The notes: generated from the letters alone by a model not told the origin. DNA of 64,000 nt from Alistipes sp. (GCA_017555105.1 JAFZHB010000019.1:1-64000), one strand, 5' to 3'. Numbered from the stretch's first letter, positions 16,934-26,513 are shown. Translations and numbers: made by a program.

Positions 16934-18235
16934 ATGAAACTTCGACGCACCGATATCCTTGCCAATCTGCTGATGGCCACCGCCATCGCATTGATTGTGA
17001 ACTTTTCGTACCTGCTTCTGCTCTTTGGTACGCCGCGCAACGATCGACGCCCCAATATCCCGCAGCCGAACATCGAGTTCCCGGGCGAGGGTGTGCTTTC
17101 GGTGTCGCCCGACGGCCACGGATACCTGATCTTCAACGACTGCGACAGCGTCTATGTGCCGCAGCAGCGTGTGCGTTGGTTCAAGTTGCACGATGGTGAT
17201 GTGATGGAGGTCGATGTCAATCAGGGACGCCACGAGGGAGCAAAGCCGAGTCTGAACCGCATCTATAAACTCAACGGCGAGGATTTCGACTACAACCAGT
17301 TCTTCAACTACCCCTCGGAGCTAACGGAGATGTCGGTGCAGCTCCTCTTCTATCTGCTGCTGTCGTTCCTGCTCATCTCGTTTATGACCCACTCCTCGTT
17401 GCGTCAGAACCGCCACTACTCGACGCGAGCTGTGGTGCGCTTGGTGCTCTTGAGTGGAGTGGTGATTGTGGCGATGTACCTCCTGGCGCCTGTTCCGGAT
17501 TGGTATTCGGGCAACATCCGTCCGAATTTTACCCACCAGCGCTGGTTCGACTCGATGTTGGTCTTGAAGTTTACCTTTGCGGCGACGATCTCGATCTTCT
17601 ACGGCTGGTTGCGTCTTTTGGTGGCGCGTCAGCAGTTTGCCGAGATGGAGATCGAGCACCTGAAGAATGAGTCGCTGACGACCCGCTACAACATGCTGGT
17701 CGGACAGATCAGCCCCCACTTCTTCTTCAACTCGCTCAACTCGCTCTCGATGCTGGTGCGCGAGCAGCAGCGAGACCAGGCGTTGAACTACATCGATTGC
17801 CTCTCGTACAGCTTCCGCTACATCATCCAGAACGGACAAAATATGCTGGTTCCGCTTGATGAGGAGTTGAAGTTTGCCGAGGCGTTCAGCTACCAATATG
17901 GCATCCGCTACGCGGATAAGCTCTTCTTCGAGTTTGAGATCGACGACCATTATCGTTCGTGGCAGCTGCCTGCATTGACGCTTCAGCCGCTGATCGGTAA
18001 TGCGGTGAAACACAATACGATTACGAAGCATAAGCCGTTGCATGTCACGATTCGTGTGGCCGATGGCTGGTTGGAGGTGTCGAATCCCATTGCGCCGAAG
18101 CTCGAGCCCGAACCCTCGACCGGCATCGGGTTGCAGAATTTGCAAAACCGCTGGCGATTGATCGTGGGGGTTGAGATCGAGATTATCAACGATGGCAAGA
18201 CCTTTACGGTGCGCATGCCGCTCCAAAAAAAGTAG
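16934..18235 (+). CDS. LytS-type sensor histidine kinase
   Basis: This 433-residue membrane kinase has one N-terminal transmembrane helix (about residues 10-33), a periplasmic segment of roughly 100 residues, then three further helices (about 135-225). The cytoplasmic His_kinase domain has the phosphoacceptor H262 in QISPHFFFNSLNSL, and an HATPase module follows with GIGLQNLQNR. The stop abuts the ATG of the LytTR regulator (no gap), so the two are translated together as one signalling pair. The input domain gives no clue to the ligand. The downstream Spy-like and barrel genes suggest envelope sensing. Confidence 0.93.
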   Translation: MKLRRTDILANLLMATAIALIVNFSYLLLLFGTPRNDRRPNIPQPNIEFPGEGVLSVSPDGHGYLIFNDCDSVYVPQQRVRWFKLHDGDVMEVDVNQGRHEGAKPSLNRIYKLNGEDFDYNQFFNYPSELTEMSVQLLFYLLLSFLLISFMTHSSLRQNRHYSTRAVVRLVLLSGVVIVAMYLLAPVPDWYSGNIRPNFTHQRWFDSMLVLKFTFAATISIFYGWLRLLVARQQFAEMEIEHLKNESLTTRYNMLVGQISPHFFFNSLNSLSMLVREQQRDQALNYIDCLSYSFRYIIQNGQNMLVPLDEELKFAEAFSYQYGIRYADKLFFEFEIDDHYRSWQLPALTLQPLIGNAVKHNTITKHKPLHVTIRVADGWLEVSNPIAPKLEPEPSTGIGLQNLQNRWRLIVGVEIEIINDGKTFTVRMPLQKK

Positions 18236-19000
18236 ATGAAGATGCGCGTACTGATTATCGAAGACGAAACGGCTGCGGCTCATAACCTGACAGCCATTTT
18301 GAAGCAGGTGGCACCCGAGGCGGAGATCTTGGAGGTGTTGGAGTCGATCGAGGAGGGTGTGGCTTGGTTGGAGAGCAACCCCCAGCCTGATCTGCTCTTT
18401 ATGGATATCCACCTGGCCGATGGGGAGTCGTTTCGCATCTTGGAGCAGGTGGAGGTGACGGCGCCGATCGTCTTCACAACGGCCTATGACCAATATGCGC
18501 TCGAGGCCTTTCGCGTGAACAGCATCGACTACCTGCTCAAACCGATCAAGGTGGACGATATGCAGCGTGCGCTGACCAAGTTGGCGCGTCTGTCGGGTGT
18601 CGAGCGTAAGGAGTACAGCGTGCGTGCGCAGCGCCTCGTGCAGAGTCAGGAGGAGACCTTCCTGATCCATGTGCGCGATAAGTTGATCCCGCTGCACCGC
18701 GATCGCATCGCCTTCTTCTATACGGCCAACGAGCGTGTGACGGCTTACGATTATGATGGCGTGGCCTACCCAATCGACAAGACGCTCGAGGCGTTGCAGG
18801 CGCAGCTGCCCGAGAGCGATTTCTTCCGCGCAAACCGCCAGTTTATTGTGGCGCGTCGTGCGGTGAAGGAGATCTCAGTATGGTTCGGCAGCCGCCTCTC
18901 GCTGACGCTGGCGGTCGATGCTCCCGAGCGCATCGTGATTTCGAAGGCACGCGTGCCCGAGTTTAAGGCGTGGTTGCGTGCCGTGTCGCAGATGTCATAA
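18236..19000 (+). CDS. LytTR-family response regulator
   Basis: This 254-residue protein has a receiver domain (phosphoacceptor D57 in LLFMDIHLADG, switch residues TTA and the conserved Lys in LLKPI). It is followed from about residue 150 by a LytTR DNA-binding domain (FLIHVRDKLIPL, FRANRQFIVA). Phosphorylated LytTR regulators bind paired repeats upstream of their targets. It is the partner of the kinase immediately upstream. Likely targets are the two genes downstream, separated by 51 and 177 nt gaps, but no clear direct-repeat operator was found. Confidence 0.94.
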   Translation: MKMRVLIIEDETAAAHNLTAILKQVAPEAEILEVLESIEEGVAWLESNPQPDLLFMDIHLADGESFRILEQVEVTAPIVFTTAYDQYALEAFRVNSIDYLLKPIKVDDMQRALTKLARLSGVERKEYSVRAQRLVQSQEETFLIHVRDKLIPLHRDRIAFFYTANERVTAYDYDGVAYPIDKTLEALQAQLPESDFFRANRQFIVARRAVKEISVWFGSRLSLTLAVDAPERIVISKARVPEFKAWLRAVSQMS

Positions 19001-19051
19001 AACACACTTTATATATTAAATAATTAGGATAAAGTCTTTGAGTTTGAAACT

Positions 19052-19492
19052 ATGAAACACCTTTTTTATCTGCTGTTTTCGCTCGTATGCCTCACGGCTG
19101 TCGAGGCAACGGCTCAGGAGGGTCATCCGCGTCGTGGCGAGGGTCGCCCCCAGATGGATCCCGAGCAGATTGTCAAACAGCGTACCAGCATGCTTATTCG
19201 CCAGCTCAACCTGAATCAGGAGCAGGCCGTAGCAGTCTATCTCCTGCAGCTCGATCAGATGGAGCAGATGCAGGCCGCCTTCCAGCAGCCGAGCGGTGAT
19301 CGTGCTGCTATGCGTGCCCAGATGCAGGCAATGCAGGCCAACTACCAGCTCAAAATGGAGGAGATCCTGACCGAGGAGCAGTTTAAGAAGTGGCAGGCTG
19401 CCGAGCAGGAGCGTCGTGAGCGTGGTCCGCAGGGTCCTCCCCAGGGTAGACCGCAGGGCCCTCCTCCGGGTGGATTCTTCCCGGAAAACTAA
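19052..19492 (+). CDS. Spy-like periplasmic protein with Pro/Gly tail
   Basis: This 146-residue protein has a signal peptide ending near VEATAQ. The mature part is mostly alpha-helical and rich in Gln, Met and Glu. It has an LNLNQEQA segment like the LTxxQ motif of Spy/CpxP periplasmic chaperones, and ILTEEQFKKW repeats the motif. Bacteroidetes relatives are annotated as DUF4890. The tail is a low-complexity run of GPPQGRPQGPPPGGFF type. The gene follows the LytS/LytTR pair. The next gene, an outer-membrane barrel, ends in a similar GPPPGG tail, which suggests a shared interaction or assembly feature. Confidence 0.75.
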   Translation: MKHLFYLLFSLVCLTAVEATAQEGHPRRGEGRPQMDPEQIVKQRTSMLIRQLNLNQEQAVAVYLLQLDQMEQMQAAFQQPSGDRAAMRAQMQAMQANYQLKMEEILTEEQFKKWQAAEQERRERGPQGPPQGRPQGPPPGGFFPEN

Positions 19493-19534
19493 TCATTGTT
19501 CATAGGAGCGTCGCCTTTGGGCGAAAAAATGTTT

Positions 19535-19558
19535 CAGCCGTCGTTTTTGTGTCGGCTG
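19535..19558. other. Hairpin between the Spy-like and barrel genes
   Basis: CAGCCG/CGGCTG stem with a T-rich 12-nt loop. A smaller TCGCC/GGCGA hairpin followed by A6 lies just upstream at 19511-19524. Together they may act as a weak terminator or processing site in the 177-nt gap. Confidence 0.4.
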
Positions 19559-19669
19559 ACACCCCATTTTGGGCGTTTCACCCCACCGGCGGAATCACCT
19601 TTGAAAAATAGTTGTAAATTCGCATATCACATATCAGTCATAAATTTCAAAAATTAGATAGGTAATAGC

Positions 19670-22600
19670 ATGAAAAAAGCATTCTTTGCATTTTTGTTGC
19701 TCTTTGTCGGTTTCGCAGCTTCGGCCCAAACGGCCACGCTGAAGGGTCAGCTCTTCGACGCGGAGACCAAGGAGGCCGTTGTTGGTGCCGTCATCACGGT
19801 GGCTCCGGCGGCGAAGCCCGAGTCTGCGAAGCACGCCACTTCAGGTTATGGAGGCGCTTTCTCGGTCGCTTCGCTCCCCTATGGCGACTATCAGCTGACG
19901 ATTTCGTTCCTTGGCTACGACGAGTATACGCAATCGGTTAAGCTCACGAAGCGTCTGCACGATCTGGGTCGCATCGAGCTGAAGGCCGGTGTCTCGATCG
20001 AGATGGTCGTGAAGGAGGCCAAGGCGATTCGTGCCTCGCAAAAGGGCGATACGATCAGCTACAACGCCGCGGCTTTTAAGGTGGCAGCCGATGCCGATGT
20101 GGAGGGCCTCTTAAAGAAGATGCCGGGTATCACGGTTGATGGCGGCAAGGTGGAGACACAGGGCGAGGAGGTCAAGAAGATCTTCGTCGACGGTAAGGAG
20201 TTTTTCGGTGAGGATGTCACGACGGCTATCAAGTCGTTGCCGGCCGAGACGGTGGATCGCATCGAGGTCTACAACAAGTTGAGCGATGCGGCCGAGTTCT
20301 CGGGCATGGACGACGGTGATGGCTTCAAGGCGTTGAACATCGTCACCCACCGCCATATGCGTCAGGGACAGTTTGGTAAGATCTACGGTGGCGTAGGCTA
20401 CGATGCCGAGGAGGGCGCGAAGGATCGCCTGAAGTACCTCACGGGTGGTAATGTCAATATCTTCCAGGGCTCGAGCCGTGTGACGATTTTGGCACTCTTC
20501 AACAATGTCAATCAGCAGAACTTCTCGTTCGAGGATATTCTGGGTGTCTCCGGCGGTGGCGGCGGTGGCCGTGGCGGCGTAGGTCAGTATATGATGCGCC
20601 CGCAGAGCGGTGTCGCTTCGGTCAATGCCTTTGGTCTGAACTACTCCGATTCGTGGGGTAAGCGCGATCAGGTGACCATTCAGGGTAGCTACTTCTTCAA
20701 CAACACCGATACGGAGAACCGCTCCACGGTGGAGAAGTGGTATGAGGCTCCGATGCGTCCCGATACGCTGATGACGCGTGGCTGGTCGAACACGGTGGGC
20801 AACAACCACCGCTTCAATGCCCGCCTCGAGTGGAAGATCTCGGAGAACCACAACCTGATGTTGCGCCCGAGCTTCAGCTTCCAGAGCAACGATCCCTGGA
20901 GCCGTACCGAGGGTTGGCAATTTGGTGCGCCGGAGGATGGCGGTAGCGGTTACAGCCGCACGGATAGCTACAGCAACTCGCTCAGCAAGGGTTATAACCT
21001 CGGTACGCGTGCCGTCTACCGCGTGAAACTCGGTAAGGCGGGTCGTACGATCACGCTGAATGGTAATGTGCGCTACTCGGATCGCCAGAACGACGCCAAC
21101 TCCTACTCGAATAAGATGGGTGCTCTGCAGATGCGTCCTACGCTCCTGGGCGAGGATGAGGAGCTGCCCTGGGGTTGGGATCCGACCGACTACACGAACC
21201 TGCGCTATTTGGTGAAGCAGACCCCTTCCTCCTCGTTCGACCTGAATGGTGAGTTTACCTACACTGAGCCGGTGAGCAAATACTCGCAGGTGAGCCTGCA
21301 GTACAATGCGGCCTACGAGCACGACGAGCGCGATCGCGCCTCCTATGTCACGGGCGATAGCTACTCGATCGCCGGTCTGCTGCCCGATCCGTCGCTCTCG
21401 AACAACTACGAGAGCACGAACCGCCGCCACCGCGTTGGTCCGGGCTTCCGCTACTCGAAGGATCGCAATACGGTGGTAGCAAACCTCTACTACCAGGCTG
21501 CCGAGCTGGAGGGTCAGGTATTGAGCGGCCAGAGCGTCGGTGAGCAGAAACCGATTCGTCAGTCGTATGAGAACTTCCTCTACTTCCTGATGACGCAGCT
21601 ACACCTCAACCAGCAGAACTCGATCCGTATGCATGTGCGCTCGAATACGCAGACCCCCTCGATCTCGAATCTGCAGGGTGTCTACGATGTGTCGAATGCA
21701 CAGAATATCTCGCGTGGTAACCCGAACCTCAAACCGAGCTACGGACACAATATCAACTTCCACTACACGCACTCGAACCTCGAGAAGGGTCGTACCTTTA
21801 TGTGGATGTTTGGTTGGAATCGCACGCAGAACTACACCGCGACGCATCTCCTGCAGGCTACGCCCGATCAGCCGATCGAGATCCTGCTGACCGATACGGA
21901 TGGGAAGGAGCAGCGCTATACGCCCAACTACTTCTCGATGCCGGTCAACCTCGATGGTCAGTGGAGCCTGCGTACGATGATGCACATCGGTCTGCCGCTC
22001 GGCTTCCTGAAGAGCAACTTCAATGTGATGATGGGTGTGAACTACTCGAAGACGCCGAGCATGGTGGGCGGTCGCTTCGACTCGGCTACGGGCACGATCC
22101 TCAACGGCGAGCGCAACGACAGCGAGAATATGGGCTATATGCTCCACACGGTGCTGGGTAGCAACATCTCCGAGAAGGTCGATTTTACGCTCTCGTGGGG
22201 CGGTAACTACAACGAGGCAACCAACTCGTTGGCAAGTGGCAGCGATGCGGGCAAGAATCGCTACTTCAGCCACAACGCCAATGCTGCGATGAAGTTTGTC
22301 CTGCCGGCCTACTTCACGCTGACGGCTTCGGCTACCTACTCGCAGTATCTCGGTATCACGAACGACTACAACGAGGATTACACGCTCTGCAACATCTACA
22401 TCGGTAAGAAGATCTTCAAGAATAAGCGTGGCGAGATTCTGGTGGGTGTGAACGACCTCTTCAACCAGAACAATGTAGCCTTCTCGCGTACGACCGGCTC
22501 GGGTTATACGCAGAACTCGACCAACCTCTCGATGGGCCGCTACTACATGGTACAATTTACGCTGAACCTGCGCCGCTTCGGCAAGAAGGGATCGCAGAAT

Positions 22601-22699
22601 ATCAATGACTACGAAAACTCGGGTCAGAATGGCTTCGGACCACACGGCCGAATGATGGGGCCTCCTCCGGGAGGTGGCGGTGTGTTCAGAGCACATTAA
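19670..22699 (+). CDS. Outer-membrane beta-barrel protein with carboxypeptidase-like domain
   Basis: This 1009-residue exported protein starts MKKAFFAFLLLFVGFAASAQ. Residues of about 22-105 form a carboxypeptidase-regulatory-like beta sandwich (TATLKGQLFDAETKEAVVGA). Next comes a plug-like stretch (KKMPGITVDGGKVETQGEEVKKIFVDGKEFF) and then a large TonB-receptor-like barrel (the outer membrane protein beta-barrel family). The tail is GPPPGGGG-rich and ends in FRAH. Receptors of this type move large substrates with TonB energy, but no SusD partner is adjacent. It follows the LytS/LytTR/Spy-like genes and may be regulated by them. A strong terminator follows. Confidence 0.85.
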   Translation: MKKAFFAFLLLFVGFAASAQTATLKGQLFDAETKEAVVGAVITVAPAAKPESAKHATSGYGGAFSVASLPYGDYQLTISFLGYDEYTQSVKLTKRLHDLGRIELKAGVSIEMVVKEAKAIRASQKGDTISYNAAAFKVAADADVEGLLKKMPGITVDGGKVETQGEEVKKIFVDGKEFFGEDVTTAIKSLPAETVDRIEVYNKLSDAAEFSGMDDGDGFKALNIVTHRHMRQGQFGKIYGGVGYDAEEGAKDRLKYLTGGNVNIFQGSSRVTILALFNNVNQQNFSFEDILGVSGGGGGGRGGVGQYMMRPQSGVASVNAFGLNYSDSWGKRDQVTIQGSYFFNNTDTENRSTVEKWYEAPMRPDTLMTRGWSNTVGNNHRFNARLEWKISENHNLMLRPSFSFQSNDPWSRTEGWQFGAPEDGGSGYSRTDSYSNSLSKGYNLGTRAVYRVKLGKAGRTITLNGNVRYSDRQNDANSYSNKMGALQMRPTLLGEDEELPWGWDPTDYTNLRYLVKQTPSSSFDLNGEFTYTEPVSKYSQVSLQYNAAYEHDERDRASYVTGDSYSIAGLLPDPSLSNNYESTNRRHRVGPGFRYSKDRNTVVANLYYQAAELEGQVLSGQSVGEQKPIRQSYENFLYFLMTQLHLNQQNSIRMHVRSNTQTPSISNLQGVYDVSNAQNISRGNPNLKPSYGHNINFHYTHSNLEKGRTFMWMFGWNRTQNYTATHLLQATPDQPIEILLTDTDGKEQRYTPNYFSMPVNLDGQWSLRTMMHIGLPLGFLKSNFNVMMGVNYSKTPSMVGGRFDSATGTILNGERNDSENMGYMLHTVLGSNISEKVDFTLSWGGNYNEATNSLASGSDAGKNRYFSHNANAAMKFVLPAYFTLTASATYSQYLGITNDYNEDYTLCNIYIGKKIFKNKRGEILVGVNDLFNQNNVAFSRTTGSGYTQNSTNLSMGRYYMVQFTLNLRRFGKKGSQNINDYENSGQNGFGPHGRMMGPPPGGGGVFRAH

Positions 22700-22714
22700 G
22701 TTCTGATACACGAG

Positions 22715-22743
22715 GGGAGGTCGGGCGTGCTGCTCGACCTCCC
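22715..22743. other. Hairpin downstream of the barrel gene
   Basis: GGGAGGTCG/CGACCTCCC stem with an 11-nt loop and no U-run. It is followed 12 nt later by a true terminator. Confidence 0.6.
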
Positions 22744-22754
22744 ACCTTCCAAGC

Positions 22755-22796
22755 ATCAGGGGAGACCTCTTTGAGGCCTCCCCTGATCTTTTTTTG
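22755..22796 (+). terminator. Terminator of the 14.5-22.7 kb run
   Basis: A 10-bp perfect stem (22755-22764 / 22778-22787) encloses an inner CCTC/GAGG hairpin and is followed by a T-run of seven. It ends the plus-strand barrel gene and faces the ribD gene on the other strand. Confidence 0.9.
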
Positions 22797-22811
22797 TCGC
22801 CGTGTTGTGTG

Positions 22812-23840
22812 CTAAAAGAGGTGCTTGTTGATCTGCAATACCTTCTCGCTGAGGGCAGGATACACCGCTACCTCGACTCCCGCACGACGCAGCGTGTAAG
22901 CCCCCTCGCAGCAGACAAAGCAGGCGGGCTCGTAGCAGGCGAAGACCACGCGGGCAAAGCCGTGGCGCAGGATCAGCTGCGTGCAGCTTTCGGGCTCGCT
23001 GGCGCGCTTCGAGCAGGGCTCCATCGAGGTGTAGATCGTAGCACCGCGCAGCGATACACCGGCCGCTTCGGCCTTGATAACGGCCTCCTGCTCGGCATGG
23101 TGTGTGGCGGAACTTTCGTGTGTGTACCCCGTAAATCGCTCGCCCGAGGGGGTGATGATCAGCGCACCCACGCGGTAACAACTCTGCGAGATCGGGCAGT
23201 TGCGGCTCACGGCAATCGCCTCGCTGAGGGCAGCGCAATCCTCCGTGCTGCGGTCCGGTTTTAGACGATAGGTGCGCACCTCCATACCGTCGAGCAGCTC
23301 CTCCTCGGGGTCGATGCCGTTCGAGGGGGTGAAGCAGTAGTGTGCTCCGCCCAAGGCCTCGCCGACGGTGATGGTGGGGTTGATCGCTTCGCGTACCACA
23401 TCAGCCAGCCCCTCCTCGACAAAGAGTGCGAGGATCTCCGCTCCACCCTCGACCATCAGACGCGTGATGCCGCGGCGCTCGAGCTCGGTCACGATGCGAG
23501 CCGCCGTGATAGGCACCGGAGAGAGAATCACCTCGGCTAACCCATCGAGCCGCGGCAGAGGCTGCGTGGAGAAGACGATGCGACGGGCGTCTCCGACGGT
23601 GAAGAAACGCGATTCGGGCGAGAGATCTCCCGAGCGTGTCACGGTGACGCGCACCGGCACCCCCTTGAGCGAGGGGTTGTCGCGGCGGACGGTTTCAGCA
23701 CCCACCAAGATTGCCTCCTGCTCGCTGCGCAGGCGGTGTACGGCAGCCCAATCGGCCTCGGTGGAGAGGATCAGGCGTTCGGGGGTTTGGTCGTCGAGGT
23801 AGCCGTCGGCGGAACGGGCAAAGGAGAGGGTTACTTGCAT
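22812..23840 (-). CDS. ribD: Riboflavin deaminase/reductase with swapped domains
   Basis: This 342-residue protein carries both activities of RibD but in reverse order. Residues 1 to about 205 are the NADPH reductase (GAETVRRDNPSL at 47-58, VEGGAE at 130-135). Residues from about 215 are the zinc deaminase (HAE at 248-250, PC at 275-276, C286). Standard RibD has the deaminase first. The enzyme makes 5-amino-6-ribitylamino-uracil phosphate for riboflavin. All zinc and catalytic residues are present, so both halves could be active. Its start overlaps the end of the metallophosphoesterase gene by 10 nt, so the pair is an operon. A function on a related pyrimidine is an alternative. Confidence 0.85.
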   Translation of the reverse strand: MQVTLSFARSADGYLDDQTPERLILSTEADWAAVHRLRSEQEAILVGAETVRRDNPSLKGVPVRVTVTRSGDLSPESRFFTVGDARRIVFSTQPLPRLDGLAEVILSPVPITAARIVTELERRGITRLMVEGGAEILALFVEEGLADVVREAINPTITVGEALGGAHYCFTPSNGIDPEEELLDGMEVRTYRLKPDRSTEDCAALSEAIAVSRNCPISQSCYRVGALIITPSGERFTGYTHESSATHHAEQEAVIKAEAAGVSLRGATIYTSMEPCSKRASEPESCTQLILRHGFARVVFACYEPACFVCCEGAYTLRRAGVEVAVYPALSEKVLQINKHLF

Positions 23841-24982
23841 GATTTGAGTGTTATCAGGGTGAGTTCAGGTGCAGCACCGATGCGCATGGGATAGCCCACA
23901 TAGCCGATGCCGTCGTTGACATAGAGCGTGCGATCGTTGAGGTCATAGCGACCGCTCCAATGCTCATAAAGCCACGCTGCGGGTGACCACGAACGACCTT
24001 CGCCGAGTGGGATCTTGAGCTGCATGGCGTGGGTGTGCCCCGAGAGGGTCAGGTCGCCAAAGCCACGGGCGAGCACCTCCTTCCAAAGTTGCGGCACATG
24101 CACCAGGGTCAGGTTGTAGAGTCGGTTATCTACCCCACTGTAAGCCTCCTCGCCTCCCATAAAGGGGAGATCGGCCTTGTGGCGTTGCTTCCAATGGGTG
24201 GGATCGTAGGCCAATCCCGTGAGCGAGATCGAATCCGAGCCGCGTACCAGATAGTTGGTGCTATTCTCGATCACTTGCCACCCCATCGCCTTTTGGCGGG
24301 CGACGAGCTGTCGAGTGCTCTCCTCGGGGGAGAGGCGTCTCTGCTTGCGAATGTAGGGGCCCACATCGTGGTTGCCCAGGACTGAATAGACGGGAGCCTC
24401 GATCTGCTGCAGGAGCTGCATAGCGCTGCTGTCGAGCTCCGAGTAACGGATGCTGACCAGGTCGCCCGTGAAGCAGACCAGGTCGGGCTTGGCGGCGTTG
24501 ATCTGCTCGATCAGTGCTCCCACCTCACCCTCGAGATCGACCAGCGTGCCGAGGTGCAGGTCCGAAATGTGTGCAATCCGCAATCCGTCAAAGGCGGCAG
24601 GCAGACGATCCGAACAGATCTCTACCTCCGTTACGCGCAGTGCCTTGCGGCCTACGAATGCCCCCCATAGGAAGAGCCCGGCAACGGCTGCCGTAGCGAT
24701 GATTCCCAGAAGGCGCACGCCGAGTGCGGAGGCGGTAAGCAGGATCAGGCGTGTGGCGATGTAGAGCAACCACCCCCAGGTGCTCCACATGAAGAGGTGC
24801 ATCGTGGCGGGGGTGTTGTCGATCAGCAGGCCGAGCAGTGTAGTGAGCAGCGGCCACACATCGAGCAGCAACAGCACGATGATCCGCAGGGTCATGCGGC
24901 GACCCTGCAGCTGCCAACGACGGAGATCGTAGGCGGCACAGATCGAGATCAGAAACAGAAAGAGTAGTAAAAACATACGCAT
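23831..24982 (-). CDS. Membrane-anchored metallophosphoesterase
   Basis: This protein of about 384 residues has an N-terminal group of about four transmembrane helices. A calcineurin-like phosphoesterase domain follows with the canonical metal motifs ISDLHLG, FTGDLV, GNHD and GHTHA. It resembles the YkuE/YaeI group (UDP-2,3-diacylglucosamine or other phosphodiester hydrolysis at the membrane). The start at 24982 (MRMFLLLFLF) is chosen because a longer frame from 25144 would run through the promoter element. It is cotranscribed with ribD, whose start it overlaps. Confidence 0.9.
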   Translation of the reverse strand: MRMFLLLFLFLISICAAYDLRRWQLQGRRMTLRIIVLLLLDVWPLLTTLLGLLIDNTPATMHLFMWSTWGWLLYIATRLILLTASALGVRLLGIIATAAVAGLFLWGAFVGRKALRVTEVEICSDRLPAAFDGLRIAHISDLHLGTLVDLEGEVGALIEQINAAKPDLVCFTGDLVSIRYSELDSSAMQLLQQIEAPVYSVLGNHDVGPYIRKQRRLSPEESTRQLVARQKAMGWQVIENSTNYLVRGSDSISLTGLAYDPTHWKQRHKADLPFMGGEEAYSGVDNRLYNLTLVHVPQLWKEVLARGFGDLTLSGHTHAMQLKIPLGEGRSWSPAAWLYEHWSGRYDLNDRTLYVNDGIGYVGYPMRIGAAPELTLITLKSCK

Positions 24983-24999
24983 CGTGCGATTTGCATCTA

Positions 25000-25007
25000 C
25001 AAATATA
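25000..25007 (-). promoter_or_regulatory. -7 element of the phosphoesterase-ribD promoter
   Basis: TATATTTG on the minus strand, 17 nt before the proposed start codon. No clear upstream box. Confidence 0.5.
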
Positions 25008-25177
25008 GTACTTTTTGTGGAAAAAAGTGTTGCGATGCGATCTGTTGCCTCGCAAAGCGTGGCAGGCGTAGATCGGTGGTGTTGGTTTTGGCATATATCT
25101 TGCAAAAAATCCGACGAAACATGCCGCAAGGCGAAAACAAACAAAACAAGCGAAACAACACCAATTCAATTCAACTT

Positions 25178-26503
25178 ATGAAACGATTTAGACTTTTATT
25201 AATGGCTTTGTTGCCCGCCCTGACGGCTTCGGCACAAAACACGGCTGACGGACAAGGCGAGAACTACTCGCCGACGGTCTATCTGATTGCGGTCGAGGAG
25301 ATGATCGATGCGGGGAACTCCTGCGACCAGCTCGAAACGATGCAGCTGGCCACACAGGACTACCATGAGACCCATCGTGTCGGTTTCCAGCAGCCGCAGA
25401 AACCGCAGTTCCTCTTCAGCACGCCGAACAACAAATACTCGTTGGCGCTCGGCGGTTTTATCGCCCTGCGTGGTACTTATGACTTCGACGGCATCTCCGA
25501 CAATCGCGACTTTGTCCCCTACAACATCCCGCTGACGGCTACCTACAACAATCGCCAACAGCTGCTGATGGATGCCTCGACCTCGCGCCTCTATTTTAAG
25601 GGTATAGCCAACACCTCCCTGCTGGGTCGCGTGGTGGTCTACCTCGATGCCGACTTCCGCGGTAGCGGTCAGACGAACAGCTACAATCCGCGTCTGCGCT
25701 CGGCCTACCTCGCCTTTAAGGGCTTCACCTTCGGACGCGATGTGACGACCTTCTGCGACCTGACGGCTGCGCCGACGACGATCGACTTCCAGGGTCCGAA
25801 TGCCTACAACTTCAACTTTGCGACGATGATCCGCTACGAGCTCTCGTTGGACGATGCACACTGGATGATGGGTGTGGCAGCCGAGATGCCCTCCGTGTCG
25901 GGAACCTATAACGCGAACTTCCTCGAGATGCGCCAACGCGTGCCCGACTTCCCGCTCTATGTGCAGTATGCCTGGGGTGCATCGCGCGACAGCCACCTGC
26001 GTGCTTCGGCCGTGCTGCGTAATATGTATGTGCGCAATGTGGTCGATGCTCGCAATAAGAGCCTCTTCGGCTGGGGCGTGCAGTTTAGCGGTACGATCGG
26101 CGCTACGCCGTGGTTGCGCTTCTTTATGAATGGCGTCTATGGTAAGGGTATTACTCCCTACATCCAGGATCTGACCGGCTCGGGGCTCGACTTCCTGCCC
26201 GACCAGGCCGGCACGGAGATCAAGGTGATGCCGATGTGGGGCTGGCAGGCTGCAGCGCAGATCAACCTCTCGGAGCGGATGTTCCTCTCGGGTGGCTATT
26301 CGATGGTGAGCGTCGATCGTGAGAAGGGCTACTCGTTTGCCGATGAGTATAAGCAGGGTCGCTACGCCTTCGGAAATATCTTCTATTCGCTCACGCCGCG
26401 TTGTGCGATCGGAGCCGAGTTCCTCTACGGCGCGCGTAAGAATATGGATAGCGTCAAGAGCAACGCCCACCGCATCAACCTGCAGATTCAGTATCACTTC
26501 TAA
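25178..26503 (+). CDS. DcaP-like porin
   Basis: This 441-residue protein has the signal peptide MKRFRLLLMALLPALTASAQ. After a short linker with helix-prone residues (VEEMIDAGNSCDQLETMQL), the chain becomes a barrel. Strands include YSLALGGFIALRGTYDFDG, RLYFKGIANTSLLGRVVVYLDADF and a C-terminal strand ending in QIQYHF. The pattern fits the trimeric DcaP-type porins that take up anionic or aromatic solutes, but the substrate is unknown. An upstream ATG at 25076 is rejected because it lies before the signal peptide. It is a single gene with a hairpin after the stop. Confidence 0.75.
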   Translation: MKRFRLLLMALLPALTASAQNTADGQGENYSPTVYLIAVEEMIDAGNSCDQLETMQLATQDYHETHRVGFQQPQKPQFLFSTPNNKYSLALGGFIALRGTYDFDGISDNRDFVPYNIPLTATYNNRQQLLMDASTSRLYFKGIANTSLLGRVVVYLDADFRGSGQTNSYNPRLRSAYLAFKGFTFGRDVTTFCDLTAAPTTIDFQGPNAYNFNFATMIRYELSLDDAHWMMGVAAEMPSVSGTYNANFLEMRQRVPDFPLYVQYAWGASRDSHLRASAVLRNMYVRNVVDARNKSLFGWGVQFSGTIGATPWLRFFMNGVYGKGITPYIQDLTGSGLDFLPDQAGTEIKVMPMWGWQAAAQINLSERMFLSGGYSMVSVDREKGYSFADEYKQGRYAFGNIFYSLTPRCAIGAEFLYGARKNMDSVKSNAHRINLQIQYHF

Positions 26504-26513
26504 CAAACCGACG

